DNA from: Vombatus ursinus
Lineage: Eukaryota > Chordata > Mammalia > Diprotodontia > Vombatidae
Direction of reading: 5' to 3'
NCBI RefSeq assembly: GCF_900497805.2
Contig: NW_020944351.1
Location: forward strand, 2,922,239 to 2,986,238
DNA: 64,000 nucleotides
The position numbers and the translations under genes were made by a program. Numbering within the stretch: position 1 is the stretch's first letter; each line of letters opens with the position of its first letter. Below the pieces are notes generated by a model. It did no database searches and was not told the origin of the DNA. It saw only the letters and a program-made list of their open reading frames with translations. This document shows positions 52,870 to 63,005 of the stretch, in pieces.

Positions 52870-53280
52870 TCCATTGAGCAAATTGGCACCTCTGGGGCTC
52901 AGTTTCCTCATTTATAAAATGAGCATGCTAATAGTTCTAGAACCTACCTTACATTGTGAGGCCCAAGTGAGATGATATATGCGAAGTGCTTTGCAGGGCA
53001 GTTGCAGTGACTAGAGCACCTGGCCTGGAGTCAGGAGGACCTGAGTTCAAATGCCACCTCAGACACTAGCTGTATGACCCTGGGCAACTCACTTCACCCT
53101 GTTTGCCTCAGTTTCCGCATCTGTAAAATGAGCTGGAGAAGGAAATGGCAAACCAATCCAGTATCTTTGCCAAGAAAACTTAAAATGGGTCATGAAGAGT
53201 TGGACATAATTGAAATGACTCAATAACAACAAGAAGTGCTTTGCAAATCTTAACATGTTATATACAAGTCAGCTTTTATT
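52870..53280 (+). repeat. MIR-like SINE split by MAR1
   Basis: The left part (52870-52995) has ctcagtttcctcatttata, aaaatgagcatgctaatagt and gcgaagtgctttgca. The right part (53246-53280) has aatcttaacatgttatatac. Confidence 0.75.
52996..53232 (+). repeat. MAR1 CORE-SINE with perfect 13-bp TSD
   Basis: Full head, CORE and RTE-like tail (tttgccaagaaaacttaaaa, catgaagagttggacataat). Flanks are identical: gaagtgctttgca at 52983-52995 and 53233-53245. Confidence 0.96.
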
Positions 53281-53299
53281 GTTGCTGTTGTTGTTAGAG

Positions 53300-53560
53300 G
53301 CACTATGGCATAGTGGCAAGAAAGCTGGTTGTACTTAGGAAGACCTAAGTTTGAGTCACCTCTAGTTATGGCATACTAGTTATGGCGGCCCACAGTAGTC
53401 ACTGCACCTTTCAGTGCTTCAAGCAACTCTCTAAGAGTGCCCCAATACCCTCCTCCAAAAACAAGTTAACTGTCACGAAAGCAGGGTAGTATGGTACAAT
53501 GGGTAAAGCCTTGGACTTTTGGTTGGAGATTGTAGGTTCTAATATCACTTAAGTGTTTGA
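53300..53560 (+). repeat. CORE-SINE, alternative tail, plus SINE head
   Basis: First (53300-53460): gcactatggcatagtggcaa, tttcagtgcttcaagcaact, ctaagagtgcccc. Second (53480-53560): gcagggtagtatggtacaat, ggacttttggttggagattg. Confidence 0.6.
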
Positions 53561-53814
53561 TGTGATAGACAACACCATTATACAGTCATATAATATGGGC
53601 CTTACTTTAGGTCACATGACAGTGGAAAATTGGCTGCCAGGGATGAGAGAGTAGATCGTTCCATGACTAGCAGAATTTGAGTACGTATCAGTAAGAGGAC
53701 ATCCATTACTTGTTCCTGGAAAGCTCTAATTAGAAGCTCTAATTTAGAAGGCTCTAATAGACCTACAATCTAAGTCTTTAAAGTTAAGGAGGATGTGGGG
53801 CAGGGATAGTATGC
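53561..53814. other. No gene seen
   Basis: Unassigned DNA; a short local repeat attagaagctctaatttaga lies at 53728-53760. Confidence 0.35.
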
Positions 53815-54140
53815 TTTGGTAGATCTGAAACCAGAGTCTTACTCACTGTGTGATATTGGGCAAGTAATTCCTTTGGCCTCAGTTTCCTCTTCTGTAAATG
53901 ATGGACTTTGGTGGCCTCTGGTATCCGGCTCTGTCTCTCTAATCTTATGTGTGACTTTGGGTCACTTCCCCTCCATTGACCTTAGTTTCCTCCCTTTAAA
54001 AAGAGATCAGACTAGATCCCAAAGGTCCCTTCTAGTCTAGATCTGTGATCCTATGAAGTCTACAGTTTCCTCTTTTGTAAAATGAAGTGTTTCATCTGGA
54101 TGATTTCCAAGGGCCCTTTCAGTCCTAAGTTTTAGGATCA
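53815..54140 (+). repeat. Three MIR/THER-like SINE ends in tandem
   Basis: Three successive CORE-to-tail units: 53815-53940 (ctcagtttcctcttctg), 53941-54055 (cttagtttcctcccttt, aggtcccttctagtctagat), 54056-54140 (acagtttcctcttttgtaaa, aagggccctttcagtcc). Confidence 0.75.
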
Positions 54141-54181
54141 AAGTTTAAACATTGATCAAAGACTTATGCTTCTGCATCTCA

Positions 54182-54297
54182 AGGAATCACAGAATCTCAG
54201 CCAAGAAGAACCTTGGGAGACATTAAGTCCACCTTATACCTGTTAATGTTACTACCTTCCCTCTGAGATTAGCGCGAGTTTATCTTCTCTATAGCTT
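54182..54297 (-). mobile_element. L3/CR1-like LINE or SINE scrap
   Basis: aggaatcacagaatctcagc, cttgggagacattaagtcca. Too short to decide. Confidence 0.4.
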
Positions 54298-55115
54298 GTT
54301 CGTACGTAGTTTTTTGCAGGTTGTCTCCTCCATTTGTCTGTGAGCTTCCTGTGGTCAGGGACTGTTTTCAATTTTCCGTGTATCCCCAGCACATTAGCAT
54401 ATTAAGTGCCCCAGCACATTGTAGGCACTTAATAAATACTTATTTCCACTGGTACAAAGTGTGTATACCCTTTGACCCAATAATACCACTGCTAGGTCTA
54501 CGCTCCAGAGATCAAAGAAAGAGGAAAAGGGCCCACATATGAGAAAATATAGCAGCTCTTTCCATAGTGGCAAAGAATTGGAAGCTGAGGGGATGCCCAT
54601 CAATTGGGGAATGGCTGAACAAGCTGTGGTATATGAATGTAATGGAATACTATTGTGTCGTAAGAAATGATGAAAAGAGTGGTTTCAGAGAAGTCTGGGA
54701 AGACTTGTGTGAAGTGATGCAGAGTGAAATGAGAAGAACCAGGAGAACAACTTATATATAAAAAAAGATATTATAAAGGCCAACAACTTTGAAAGAATTA
54801 GGAACTCTGATCAATGTAATAACTAATCACAAATCCAGAGGATTCTCCATGAAACGTCATGAATATCTCCACCTTCAGAGAGAGAGGCAATGGACTCAAG
54901 AGTTCAGATTAAAGTGTGTTTCTTTTTGGACTTGGGTAGTGATAGAATTTGTTTTGCTTAACTATGCATGTTTGTAATGGGTTTTGTTTTTCTTGCTTTC
55001 TCAGTGTGGGAAGGAGGTGAGAAGGAGAGATTTAGAAGCTACAGAATTAAATTTAAAAAATAAATGTTTATTTCCTTCCTCCCTTCTATAGTAGGTGCTC
55101 AATAAAAGTTTCTTG
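54298..55115 (+). mobile_element. L2-like LINE 3' end split by an L1
   Basis: The left part (54298-54447) has tgagcttcctgtggtcagg, gtaggcacttaataaatac. After the L1, 55076-55115 has agtaggtgctcaataaaagt. Confidence 0.6.
54448..55058 (+). mobile_element. L1 LINE 3' end, 5'-truncated, with TSD
   Basis: The sense frame from about 54453 reads IPFDPIIPLLGLRSRD, a TGA, then ENIAALSIVAKNWKLRGCPS and LNKLWYMNVMEYYCVV, the C-terminal end of L1 ORF2 (compare FDPAIPLLG, IAALF.IAK.W, MEYYAA). A 3' UTR follows. Flanks aataaatacttatttcc (54431-54447) and aataaatgtttatttcc (55059-55075) are a 17-bp TSD with two mismatches. Confidence 0.85.
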
Positions 55116-55134
55116 GCCTGGCTTAACTTGCAGA

Positions 55135-55285
55135 CTTGTACCTGAACAAGAATCTCTCTTCCAACCTTCCCAACTTGAGGCTAACAGCTATCACTTGAAT
55201 CCCTCCAATGAAGGAGGAGCCACTCCTTCCAATCTGAGGCCACTGTAGTCAGCTCTTCGTTATATGGTTACAAAGTCCTTTCACA
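55135..55285 (-). mobile_element. L3/CR1-like LINE 3' end fragment
   Basis: tatcacttgaatccctccaa, ggaggagccactccttcc. Diverged. Confidence 0.45.
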
Positions 55286-55303
55286 TCCTTTGATCTTCAT
55301 GTA

Positions 55304-55620
55304 ATAATAACTGACATTTTTCGAATGCTTCAGAGTTTGCAAAGCATTTTGCAGACATCTCACTTGAGCCTCACAACCAGCAGCCCGACACTAAGATTCC
55401 CGTAGGTGAAGTGACCCATGGCCACATAGTTTATATGCCCCACTTGATTTGATCCTTAGAACAGCCCTGTGAGGTAGGCAATGCATGCTTTGGTAAGCCC
55501 ATTTTACAGATGAGGAAGAGTCTCTGACACTTGCCCTGGGCCATGCAGCCTTACAGCCTGGACTGGAACGTCAGTTTTCTGATGCCACGTCCAGTGCTCT
55601 TAACAACTACACCATACCCA
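55304..55620 (-). repeat. MIR-like SINEs, probably two overlapping
   Basis: aataataactgacatttttc, gcaaagcattttgcagacat, ttgagcctcacaaccagc, then a second ccttagaacagccctgtgag, cccattttacagatgaggaa, ccagtgctcttaacaactac. Confidence 0.7.
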
Positions 55621-55954
55621 GAGATCTTGGCCTAAAGTTCTGAGATTAGCATCCTGCCCACACTGTATCAAAATTCTGTTTGTTCAGGAAACCAAAGATG
55701 AGACTGAGCTATTGTGTTTGAATTGGAAGATGGAACCTGTCACTCATTGATCTGTTCTGTTGCCACTTTTTTCTTGAGAGTTAGAAGTATATAGAGTAAA
55801 TAAGCAGGTTCATGGACTCATCTGAATTGCTTATAAGGTAGCTAGTTAGGGTCACAATCCTGCCTATGTGTATTTGACATGGGAATTTCTGTTGGGGCCA
55901 GCTGAATGGACTGAGTCTCCTCTCTCACTGTACAGCAAGTTGTTTTTAGAACCC
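55621..55954. other. No gene seen; unique DNA
   Basis: No feature recognised. Confidence 0.4.
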
Positions 55955-56120
55955 CAATCAATCAATAAGCATTAATTAAGTGCTTATGCTACCATGTGCC
56001 ACAAGATACTCAAGAAATGGAAACACAAGATACAAATTGATACACAAGAAATGGAACACCAGCCCCTGCAATGAATTAAGCAAACATCGGGTATATGTGA
56101 AGTGCCTACTCTGTGCTTGG
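55955..56120 (-). mobile_element. L2-like LINE 3' end, rearranged
   Basis: caatcaatcaataagcatta, attaagtgcttatgctacca and again aagtgcctactctgtgcttg. An acaagaaatgga word repeats locally. Confidence 0.5.
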
Positions 56121-56217
56121 CTTTGTGGGACATGCAAGAGAGGCACTTGGCAGTTCAGAGTTTGGCAAATGAGACAAGACAATTGTTACGAACCCTATGG
56201 ACACGTTAAAACTGTCT

Positions 56218-56452
56218 GGTCTTTGTGTAGTGAAGCACCAAGTGTTGAGTTGTAAGGCCTGGGTTAGAGTCCTACTTCTTCTCTCACTTTGTGATCTTAG
56301 GTCAGTCCCTCCCCTCCCCCCCCCAAATCAATTTCTTCATCTGGAAAATGGACATTATGATATTCATACTACTAATCTCATGGGGGTGCTGTGAAGGAAG
56401 CATTTTTAAACCATGAAGCAGTCAAGAAATGTGAGTTTTTATTAGTAACCCA
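56218..56452 (+). repeat. MIR-like SINE
   Basis: gcctgggttagagtcctact, tttgtgatcttaggtcagtc, tcttcatctggaaaatggac, gggggtgctgtgaaggaagc. Confidence 0.7.
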
Positions 56453-56584
56453 GTAGTATGAACTGACCTCCATTGTAGCAGGCTTTATGAATTGGTGGGA
56501 ACTTGAGCAGTTCCTGAGAATGGTTATGAGGAGGGGGTATATTTCAGGCAGGCAATAACATGAGCAAAAATGAGGAAAAGGAAA

Positions 56585-56757
56585 AGTAGTGTGGTGGAAA
56601 GAGGATTGGATTTGGAGTCAGAAGACCTGAGTTCAAATCCTGCCTCTTTTACTTGGCACCTATGTGACCTTGGACAAGCCACTTTCTCATTCTGGGCCTC
56701 AATTTCCTCATCGGTAAAATAAGGTCATCTCTGAACTAGATATCCTCTGAGAATAAA
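56585..56757 (+). repeat. MIR/THER-like SINE
   Basis: gtgtggtggaaagaggattg, gacctgagttcaaatcctgc, gggcctcaatttcctcatcg, gaactagatatcctctgaga. Confidence 0.85.
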
Positions 56758-56794
56758 ATAATTGTGTCCTAAATGAACATGACATGCACAGAAA

Positions 56795-56970
56795 GGATAG
56801 GTATAGAGATCATCTGGTCTAAGGCCCTCATTTTACTGATGAGGTAATGTGGCCCAGAGAGGGCCAGAGACTTTCCAGAAGTTACATAGGTAGTGAGTGG
56901 CAAGCACAGCTGGGAATCAAACCCAGGTTCTTTGACTCCAAATTCCGTTGTTCTTTCCACTGTACCTTAT
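56795..56970 (-). repeat. MIR/THER-like SINE
   Basis: atagagatcatctggtctaa, ttactgatgaggtaatgtgg, atcaaacccaggttctttga, ttctttccactgtacctta. Confidence 0.85.
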
Positions 56971-58142
56971 TTGTGAACTAATAAAAGTGAGATTCTAACA
57001 CTTCATCACTGAAATCCTTCTGTATCTTCAAGGTACCCCGAGTCTAATGAAACACCCTACTTTATTTCCCTTTGTGTGTCAAAGCACATGGAAAATTCTG
57101 GAATGCTATTTCCCAACAACTGGAGACAAATGGCATTGGCGCTGCTGTGGTATGTTGGGAATTACACTTACTGGGAAAGGAAGAGAACCTGGATTTTATG
57201 CTTTCGAATGTGATTTGAAACCGTGACCAGGCCACCCCCTTTGTGCTAATTACTGGAATGTTCCTGATGTGTCACTTTCATCCTAGGGTCTTTACGGCTG
57301 TTCACCATTTATAGAGCACATACTTTAGGATGCCAGAAGTCACTTGTCATGCCCATCACGGTTCAGAAAATAAAGGGCTCTGTTCAACAGTGCTGGCTGA
57401 AGGGAGCTGGGGCATGGAAAATCCGACGAATGGCATTTGACAATCCCCTATGCCAAAGGCTTTCCTCTACCATTAACTGCTAATTCATCCCCCAGATACA
57501 AAACATTGGAGCCTCTTTGGGGAAGTTACTTCAAAGTTGATCGAGTTTCTGAGTATTTCCCCCCCCCCCCAGGTTGTTAAGCCAAAGATTTCCTGTCTGA
57601 GGAGTGTTTCTAGAGGCAAAGAAAGAACCTAGCTGACCCTTTTTGATCTTGGCTTCTTTTCCCACAGAGCCCAAGATTCAGCTCCTTCATTTAGGGAAGA
57701 ACTCCAGGGCTGAGGTTTTTTCCCCCACCTTTCTCATGTTATACACATTATACAAAGAAGGGATTTCAACAGCTGCAACTGGTCACTCCACAGGAATAAA
57801 GCTCTGAGCTTAAAAATACCCCCAAGTGTTCCAAGCTTTTCTTACATTTTTGCTATCTCCTCCAATTTCATTAGCAACCCAGCCCTTCCCTTCCTGATTG
57901 CCCTCTCCAGTGTTTCATAAGCTAGTTTCTGCCCATGAAGGACTCTCCAAGTAGTCATGAAACGATTTATGTAGTCACAGAGTTGAAGGGACTCTTAAGT
58001 CTTCATCTGGTGTTAGTGCATCCCCTTACTTTCAAGAATGATCATGATGAATCTCTCCCAGGAGATGAGAGGAGAACCCATTATGTTCTTAAAGATCTCC
58101 AGAGGAGAAAAAATAATAGGTTACATATTTAATAGATGACAC
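56971..58142. other. Unique DNA; possible conserved noncoding element
   Basis: A long repeat-poor stretch. About 57060-57420 is well mixed and lacks repeat words (for example gtgctaattactggaatg, ccatttatagagcacatac). No exon with good splice sites seen. Confidence 0.4.
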
Positions 58143-59199
58143 AGAATGTAAAGGCACTTTGGAGGAAATCTAGTCCAACCCACGCCCAACCAGTGTTTGC
58201 TTCCTCAGCACCCCCAATAAGTGGACATTCAACCTTGCTATAAGACCTCCAGTGATAAAGAACCCAGGACAGCCTCGAAGTCAAAGTGATCTCATTCCTC
58301 TTTCAGATAGCTCGAATTGTTTGGAAGTTTTTTTTTTCTTTATTATAAAAAACCAAAATCTGTCTCTCTGTAGCTTCTACCCATTGCTCCTACTTCTGCC
58401 CTTTGGGGAAAAATAAATCGATGGCAATCCCTCTTCCATATGACAGCTGTTTAAATACTAGAGCACAACCTCTAAGTGTTTCCTTTTCCAAGCTAAACAT
58501 ACCTGGCTCCTCTTCTGTCATGTTTTCTAGTTTTTTCGCTCTTTGAGATAGTTCCTTCTGGGCTTGTATTGTCTGTCTTTTCTAAAATGTGGGGCTTAGA
58601 TCCAAGTATGTCATTGCACATGTGACGTGACCAGGGCAGAGTGTAGTGGGCTGTCCCCCCCCCCCACCCCGATTCTGGACACTATGCTTCATTTATTTTA
58701 CGGTAGGGTAGCATTAGCTTTTTTTTTCTTTTTGTTTTCTGGCTATCGTGTCACACTGTTGACTCATCTTGAGTTTGCAGTTCATTAAAATTCTCAGATC
58801 ATTTTCCCAGGAAGAGTGGTCTAGCCACATCTCCCCCAGCCTGTATCTGTGAAATTGATTCTTTCAACCTAAGTGTTAAGTTTATCCCTATTAAATGTCA
58901 TCTTATATGACTTGACCTATTGTTCGAGTCTGTCAATCTTTGTGAATGTAGATTCTGTCAACCCTTGCGTTACGTAACACTACAACCTTCACGTCATCTA
59001 TATATTGAACAAATATGTCATCTGTGGCTTCATTTAAGTCAGTGATCAAAATGTCAAACAGTATAGGGCCAAGAATAGATTCCTGGGGGTCTTCCACTGG
59101 AGACTCTCTCCAATTCAATAGCATTCTATTAACGGCTACCCTTTGTGTCTAGCCATTCAGCCTGCTGTCCAGCTCTCCCTAACTGTAACATCTTCTAGC

Positions 59200-59293
59200 T
59201 CAGCGCTTCTTAAACCGTGGGTGGGGTCACAACCCACAGTTCAAGAAGCGGTGAAGGGGTTGCTAGTGGAAAAAAGTTTAAGAAGCCCTCTTT
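59200..59293. mobile_element. hAT-like MITE, third family
   Basis: cagcgcttcttaaaccgtgg and agtttaagaagccctct are inverted ends around ggtcacaacccac. No clear TSD. Confidence 0.65.
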
Positions 59294-60391
59294 TAACTCA
59301 CTTCTTTTCATCTTGTCCACAAGAAGAATATGACAGACTTTCTCATATTCTTTACTGAAACTGAAGTATACTCTTTCTACAGCATCTCTCTAACCTACCA
59401 ATTTAGTTACCTTGTCAAAATGTTAGTCAATTTGACCAATTCTTTTTTAAATTTTTTTGTTTTAATATGACCAGTTCTTGATGAACCCAAATAGACTTTT
59501 CAGTGATCGCTGCTTTCTTTTCTAAGTACTCATAAAATATCTCCTTAATAATGTGTTCTAGAACCCCAAAAGGAAAATGTCAGGCTTACTGGTATATAGT
59601 CTGTAGAATCTATCCTCTCCCTCTCTTTTTTCGTCATTGGAACATTTCTCTTTTTCTAATGCTGAGCCACTTCTCCTAATCTCCAAGGTCTCTAGTTGTT
59701 TTAATACTCCCTGAGCAGCAGAACACCATCTAACTATATCTTCTCTTAAGTTTCCACACTCTGCTAAACCTTTTCGTTCTGTCCTTCCCAATTCAAAGAT
59801 CATCTCCCTTGGAAGTGAGAACAAGCAAAGTAGGAGTTGAGTCGTTTAGCCTTCATCTCATTCTCTTTAGTACTTCTTTAATCTTCCTTTTCTCCCACGA
59901 TAGCTAAAAGAACCCTCTTTTACTGGCATTAGCATTCGTTGCTGGCCTTAGCATACTTGGAATGTGAGCATTCCTGACATAATTCTTATCCATAACTGTG
60001 CTAGTTTTCTAAACTTACCCCTGCTTCCATTTTGTCTTTTTCCACGTTTGTCTTTTAAAAGCCTGACTTTGCCGAAGAGTTCCTGTGGATCCACATTGCT
60101 AACTTCAGCCAGCTCCTCTTTTTCTTCCATATCAAAATCATTTCTTCTTGTGTCTCCAGAATTTCATTTTTAAGAGCATCCTATCCTTTTTGAGCCAATA
60201 TCCCTTTCAAAATAGTAGACCACTGGCTACTGCCTGTTGTTTCCCTGAACCCTTTGAAATCTTTTCTCACCAATATATGTCGAACTCACTATGACTTTAT
60301 CCTTCTTTGTTATCATGGACTCCCTGGCTGACTTGTCACTTGTTGTCACTTGTCTCTTGGATTCTTATCTTTTCTACTTCAGCATCTAGTT

Positions 60392-60480
60392 CAGAGGTGG
60401 GGAACCTGCGGTCTTGGGGTCTGCACTTGAGGACCTAGAGGGTCACATGTGGCCTCGAGGTCACACATTCCCTACCCCTG
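60392..60480. mobile_element. hAT-like MITE, short derivative with exact 8-bp TSD
   Basis: Starts cagaggtggggaacctgcgg, ends cacattccctacccctg. Flanks are identical: atctagtt at 60384-60391 and 60481-60488. An 89-bp internal-deletion form of the 16807-17009 family, inserted in the L3. Confidence 0.92.
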
Positions 60481-60632
60481 ATCTAGTTCATCCTTGGTCA
60501 GAATGAGGCTCAGACAAATAGTTCCTTAGTGTGTTTTCTCAACTATTTACTTTATTTTGAAGATTAAAATCATCATTGAGATAACTCACAAATATATCGG
60601 CTCCTTTGCTTTTGGCACAGAGAAAACATGCC

Positions 60633-60745
60633 AGTGACTTTCCCTTCTCTATGCCTCAGTTTCCTTCCCTTTAAAAAGAGAGGCTTATTATAGATGTTCT
60701 CTAAGGCCCCTCTTTGCTCTAGATGGTGAGATCCTATGATTCTGG
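60633..60745 (+). repeat. MIR/THER-like SINE 3' part
   Basis: atgcctcagtttccttccc, tagatgttctctaaggcccc, gtgagatcctatgattctgg. Confidence 0.75.
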
Positions 60746-60849
60746 CTCGTTCATCAAGGACAGCTGCTCAGATGCCTTGCCGGTTCTGATCCTCATATAG
60801 CTGTTGAACCTCAATTTTGCTCCCTGGTGCCCCACCTCCATAGATCGCA

Positions 60850-60970
60850 TGCCATTTTTATTTTGCAGATGTCAGATGGGCAGCATGAGTTCCCCAAGTG
60901 CTTCCATCTAGGTCACATAGCCTACAGATAGCCTGACTCAGGGTCGGAAGCCTTGAACTCCCAGGTTCCA
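60850..60970 (-). repeat. MIR-like SINE fragment
   Basis: ttattttgcagatgtcagat, catctaggtcacatagccta, ttgaactcccaggttcc. Confidence 0.55.
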
Positions 60971-61279
60971 TTTTCTGACTTTGTTGCAGATAGTAGCTAC
61001 TGAAGCAGCAGCTCTCTGTTTTTGCCATCCTCATTTTAGTTTCCCCTTTATTCTCTGATTCCATATGTAGTGACTGATACTGTCAATGGTGCCATTCTTG
61101 AAAAGCTGATGATTTCCAACATTAGGAAAATTAAAACAGATTAGTGAATTAACCATGCAAGCTTAAAATATAAAACTACTACCCTACAAGTGGAAACCAG
61201 AGCCTTTAAAAAAAAGGAGATGGCACACCCTCAGGCTTTCATACTAGTCCTTATACATGCCACTGAGATTCATCAATTT
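60971..61279. other. No gene seen
   Basis: Unassigned DNA. Confidence 0.35.
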
Positions 61280-61790
61280 AGGACCTTGATTCTCCTGGAA
61301 TATCCTTTCCCTACATTTTTATATGTCAAAATCCCATCTGTCCTTCAATATCCAAGTGAAATAGCATCTCCTCCAAGAAGCCTTCCTTGATTCCATGCCT
61401 CCCTCCCAAATGAAAGCAACCTTTCCTTCCTCTATACCTCTTCTAGGCTACTTATCACATCCTACTTTGTATAGAAAAATGTTATATTCCCATAGCATTT
61501 AGGATCTGCAAAGTTCTTTTCCAACAGTTACCCTGTGGAGTGGGCATTTGATTTGACCATGGTCACATAGCCAGGTATCACAGGTGCAATATGAAGCCAG
61601 ATCTATAGACTACAGGTACAATGTCTTTTTACCATGTTATATTTTCACATGTCTTTTTTTTGTACACGTGGCTTAACTCTCCCCCATACCCCTATAGGCT
61701 ATAAGCTTCTTATGAACAGAGACCAGACTGTACATATCCCTGGGCCCACCAAGCACTTTGCATATATCAGGCACTCAAATAACATATGTT
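61280..61790 (+). mobile_element. L2-like LINE 3' end split by a SINE
   Basis: The left part (61280-61488) has tctcctggaatatcctttcc, caagaagccttccttgattc. The right part (61634-61790) has ctataagcttcttatgaaca and catatatcaggcactcaaat. Confidence 0.75.
61489..61633 (-). repeat. MIR-like SINE with perfect 10-bp TSD
   Basis: tagcatttaggatctgcaaa, ttgaccatggtcacatagcc, gcaatatgaagccagatc. Flanks are identical: atgttatatt at 61479-61488 and 61634-61643. Confidence 0.85.
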
Positions 61791-61894
61791 TTTGAATCAT
61801 AAAGTTCAGAAAAGAAGACTTTCTTAGCAGGTAGCTGATTGTGGCGTTATGTAGAACAACTCAAGCTATTTCTCTGTTCGGTAGCATGATTTAT

Positions 61895-61980
61895 TTCAGC
61901 ACCTATTTATCAAGCATTTGCAATGTACTTTGTGCCATGCTAGTCGCCAGCTTTGAGGAGAGAGGAATACAAAGAAGTAC
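61895..61980 (-). mobile_element. L2-like LINE 3' end
   Basis: cagcacctatttatcaagca, ttgtgccatgctagtcgcca, aggaatacaaagaag. Confidence 0.6.
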
Positions 61981-61984
61981 TTTT

Positions 61985-62160
61985 ATGATCCTTCACTTTA
62001 CTTTTCAGAAATCTTCAGTGGCTCCCCATTGCCTGTTAAATAAGGTGTAAACTCTTGACCCTGCTACCTGAGGCTCTCTACTACCTGGCTTCTACCTACA
62101 CCTGCCGCGACATATATTATTCCTATTCACGTATGCTAGGTTGTAGCCTGTTTTAGTGCT
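61985..62160 (+). mobile_element. L2-like LINE fragment
   Basis: aatcttcagtggctccccat, tgcctgttaaataaggtgta, ctacctggcttctacctaca. Confidence 0.65.
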
Positions 62161-62496
62161 CTACTTCCTTTTTCCAAATGAGTCAGGATTACTCTTGGGG
62201 TTCGAAGGAAATAATCAAAAAGAAGGATTGATCTGGCCCTCCTATTCACGTTTCTTCCCACATTTAGCAGCAATTGCCCTCTAAATGAGTGATTTTGTGA
62301 AAAATTAACCAACACTCTCATGGGAAGAGAAAACAGGCCACAAATGTATAAAATTGTTAGATCCTAATGAGATTTAATAAAAGATATTATTTGTAGCCAG
62401 TAGATGTCCCTGGACTGGTGGAGATAAAATGCTCCTCCAGTCTTTGTCTTGAATTGGGTCTCTACTTTCCTGACTCCACTTCTCCTTCTTCTCTGT
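62161..62496. other. No gene seen; unique DNA
   Basis: No feature recognised. Confidence 0.4.
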
Positions 62497-62647
62497 CATT
62501 GTGGATGGAGTGCTGTACTTGGAGTAAGGAAGACCCCATTAACTAGATGTGTAATCCTGGGCAAGTCCTTTAACCTCATTGTGCCTCAGTTTCCTCACCT
62601 ATGTGATGTCCTCTAAGTTCCCTTCCAGCTCCAGATTTGGTATCCTC
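62497..62647 (+). repeat. MIR/THER-like SINE
   Basis: gtgtaatcctgggcaagtcc, ttgtgcctcagtttcctcac, gatgtcctctaagttccctt, ccagctccagatttgg. Confidence 0.8.
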
Positions 62648-62654
62648 TCATTTC

Positions 62655-62765
62655 CTTGTGTGCTTCCTCAACTTTTTGCTCTTGAAGAATAAAATTGGCA
62701 TTAAAGTAAATCCCAGATTTCCCGATTGCTTTGCTTTTGGCACAGAGAGAAGAGATTCTGAGCCC
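62655..62765 (-). mobile_element. L3/CR1-like LINE pol fragment
   Basis: gtgtgcttcctcaactt, gaagaataaaattggc and tttgcttttggcacagagag match 60525-60610 in order. Confidence 0.5.
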
Positions 62766-62869
62766 CAGCTAAAAGTGAAAGGGAGACTGCTCATAGTTTA
62801 CCCAGCACTTGCCTAGATTTACCCCTACCACGTAGGGTCACGTTCTGCCTGCTTATGCCACTTCCTCTG

Positions 62870-63005
62870 TATTAAATTGTAGGTAAACTGAGAGCAGGGG
62901 CTGCTGTTTTTCATCTTTGCGCTCAGGACCAGCAATTCAGGGACAGGCTCATATTATGTGTGCCAGTGCTTAATAAAATGTGCATAATAAGTATTGGTTG
63001 AATGG
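62870..63005 (+). mobile_element. L2-like LINE 3' end
   Basis: aaactgagagcaggggctgc, tgtgccagtgcttaataaaa, aagtattggttgaatgg. Confidence 0.65.

Larger units (their letters stand above)
58143..60632 (-). mobile_element. Long L3/CR1-like LINE, 3' UTR through RT and upstream
   Basis: From the 3' end: aatctagtccaacccacgcc, ttgctcctacttctgccctt, aagctaaacatacctggctc, gtgaccagggcagagtg, gactcatcttgagtttgcag. Then the RT: minus strand 59124-58970 reads ESILGPILFDILITDLNEAT then VQYIDDVKVVV (family QGSVLGP..FN..INDL, FADDTKL), with YIDD as the catalytic box. Upstream pol sequence runs to about 60630, though identity fades after 59900. Two hAT MITEs interrupt it. About 2.3 kb net. Confidence 0.75.

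Noticed and set aside
54321-54761. Two in-frame open stretches as a small host gene
   Set aside because: IPFDPIIPLLG and MEYY-type words are the L1 ORF2 tail; the copy has TSD and is 5'-truncated.
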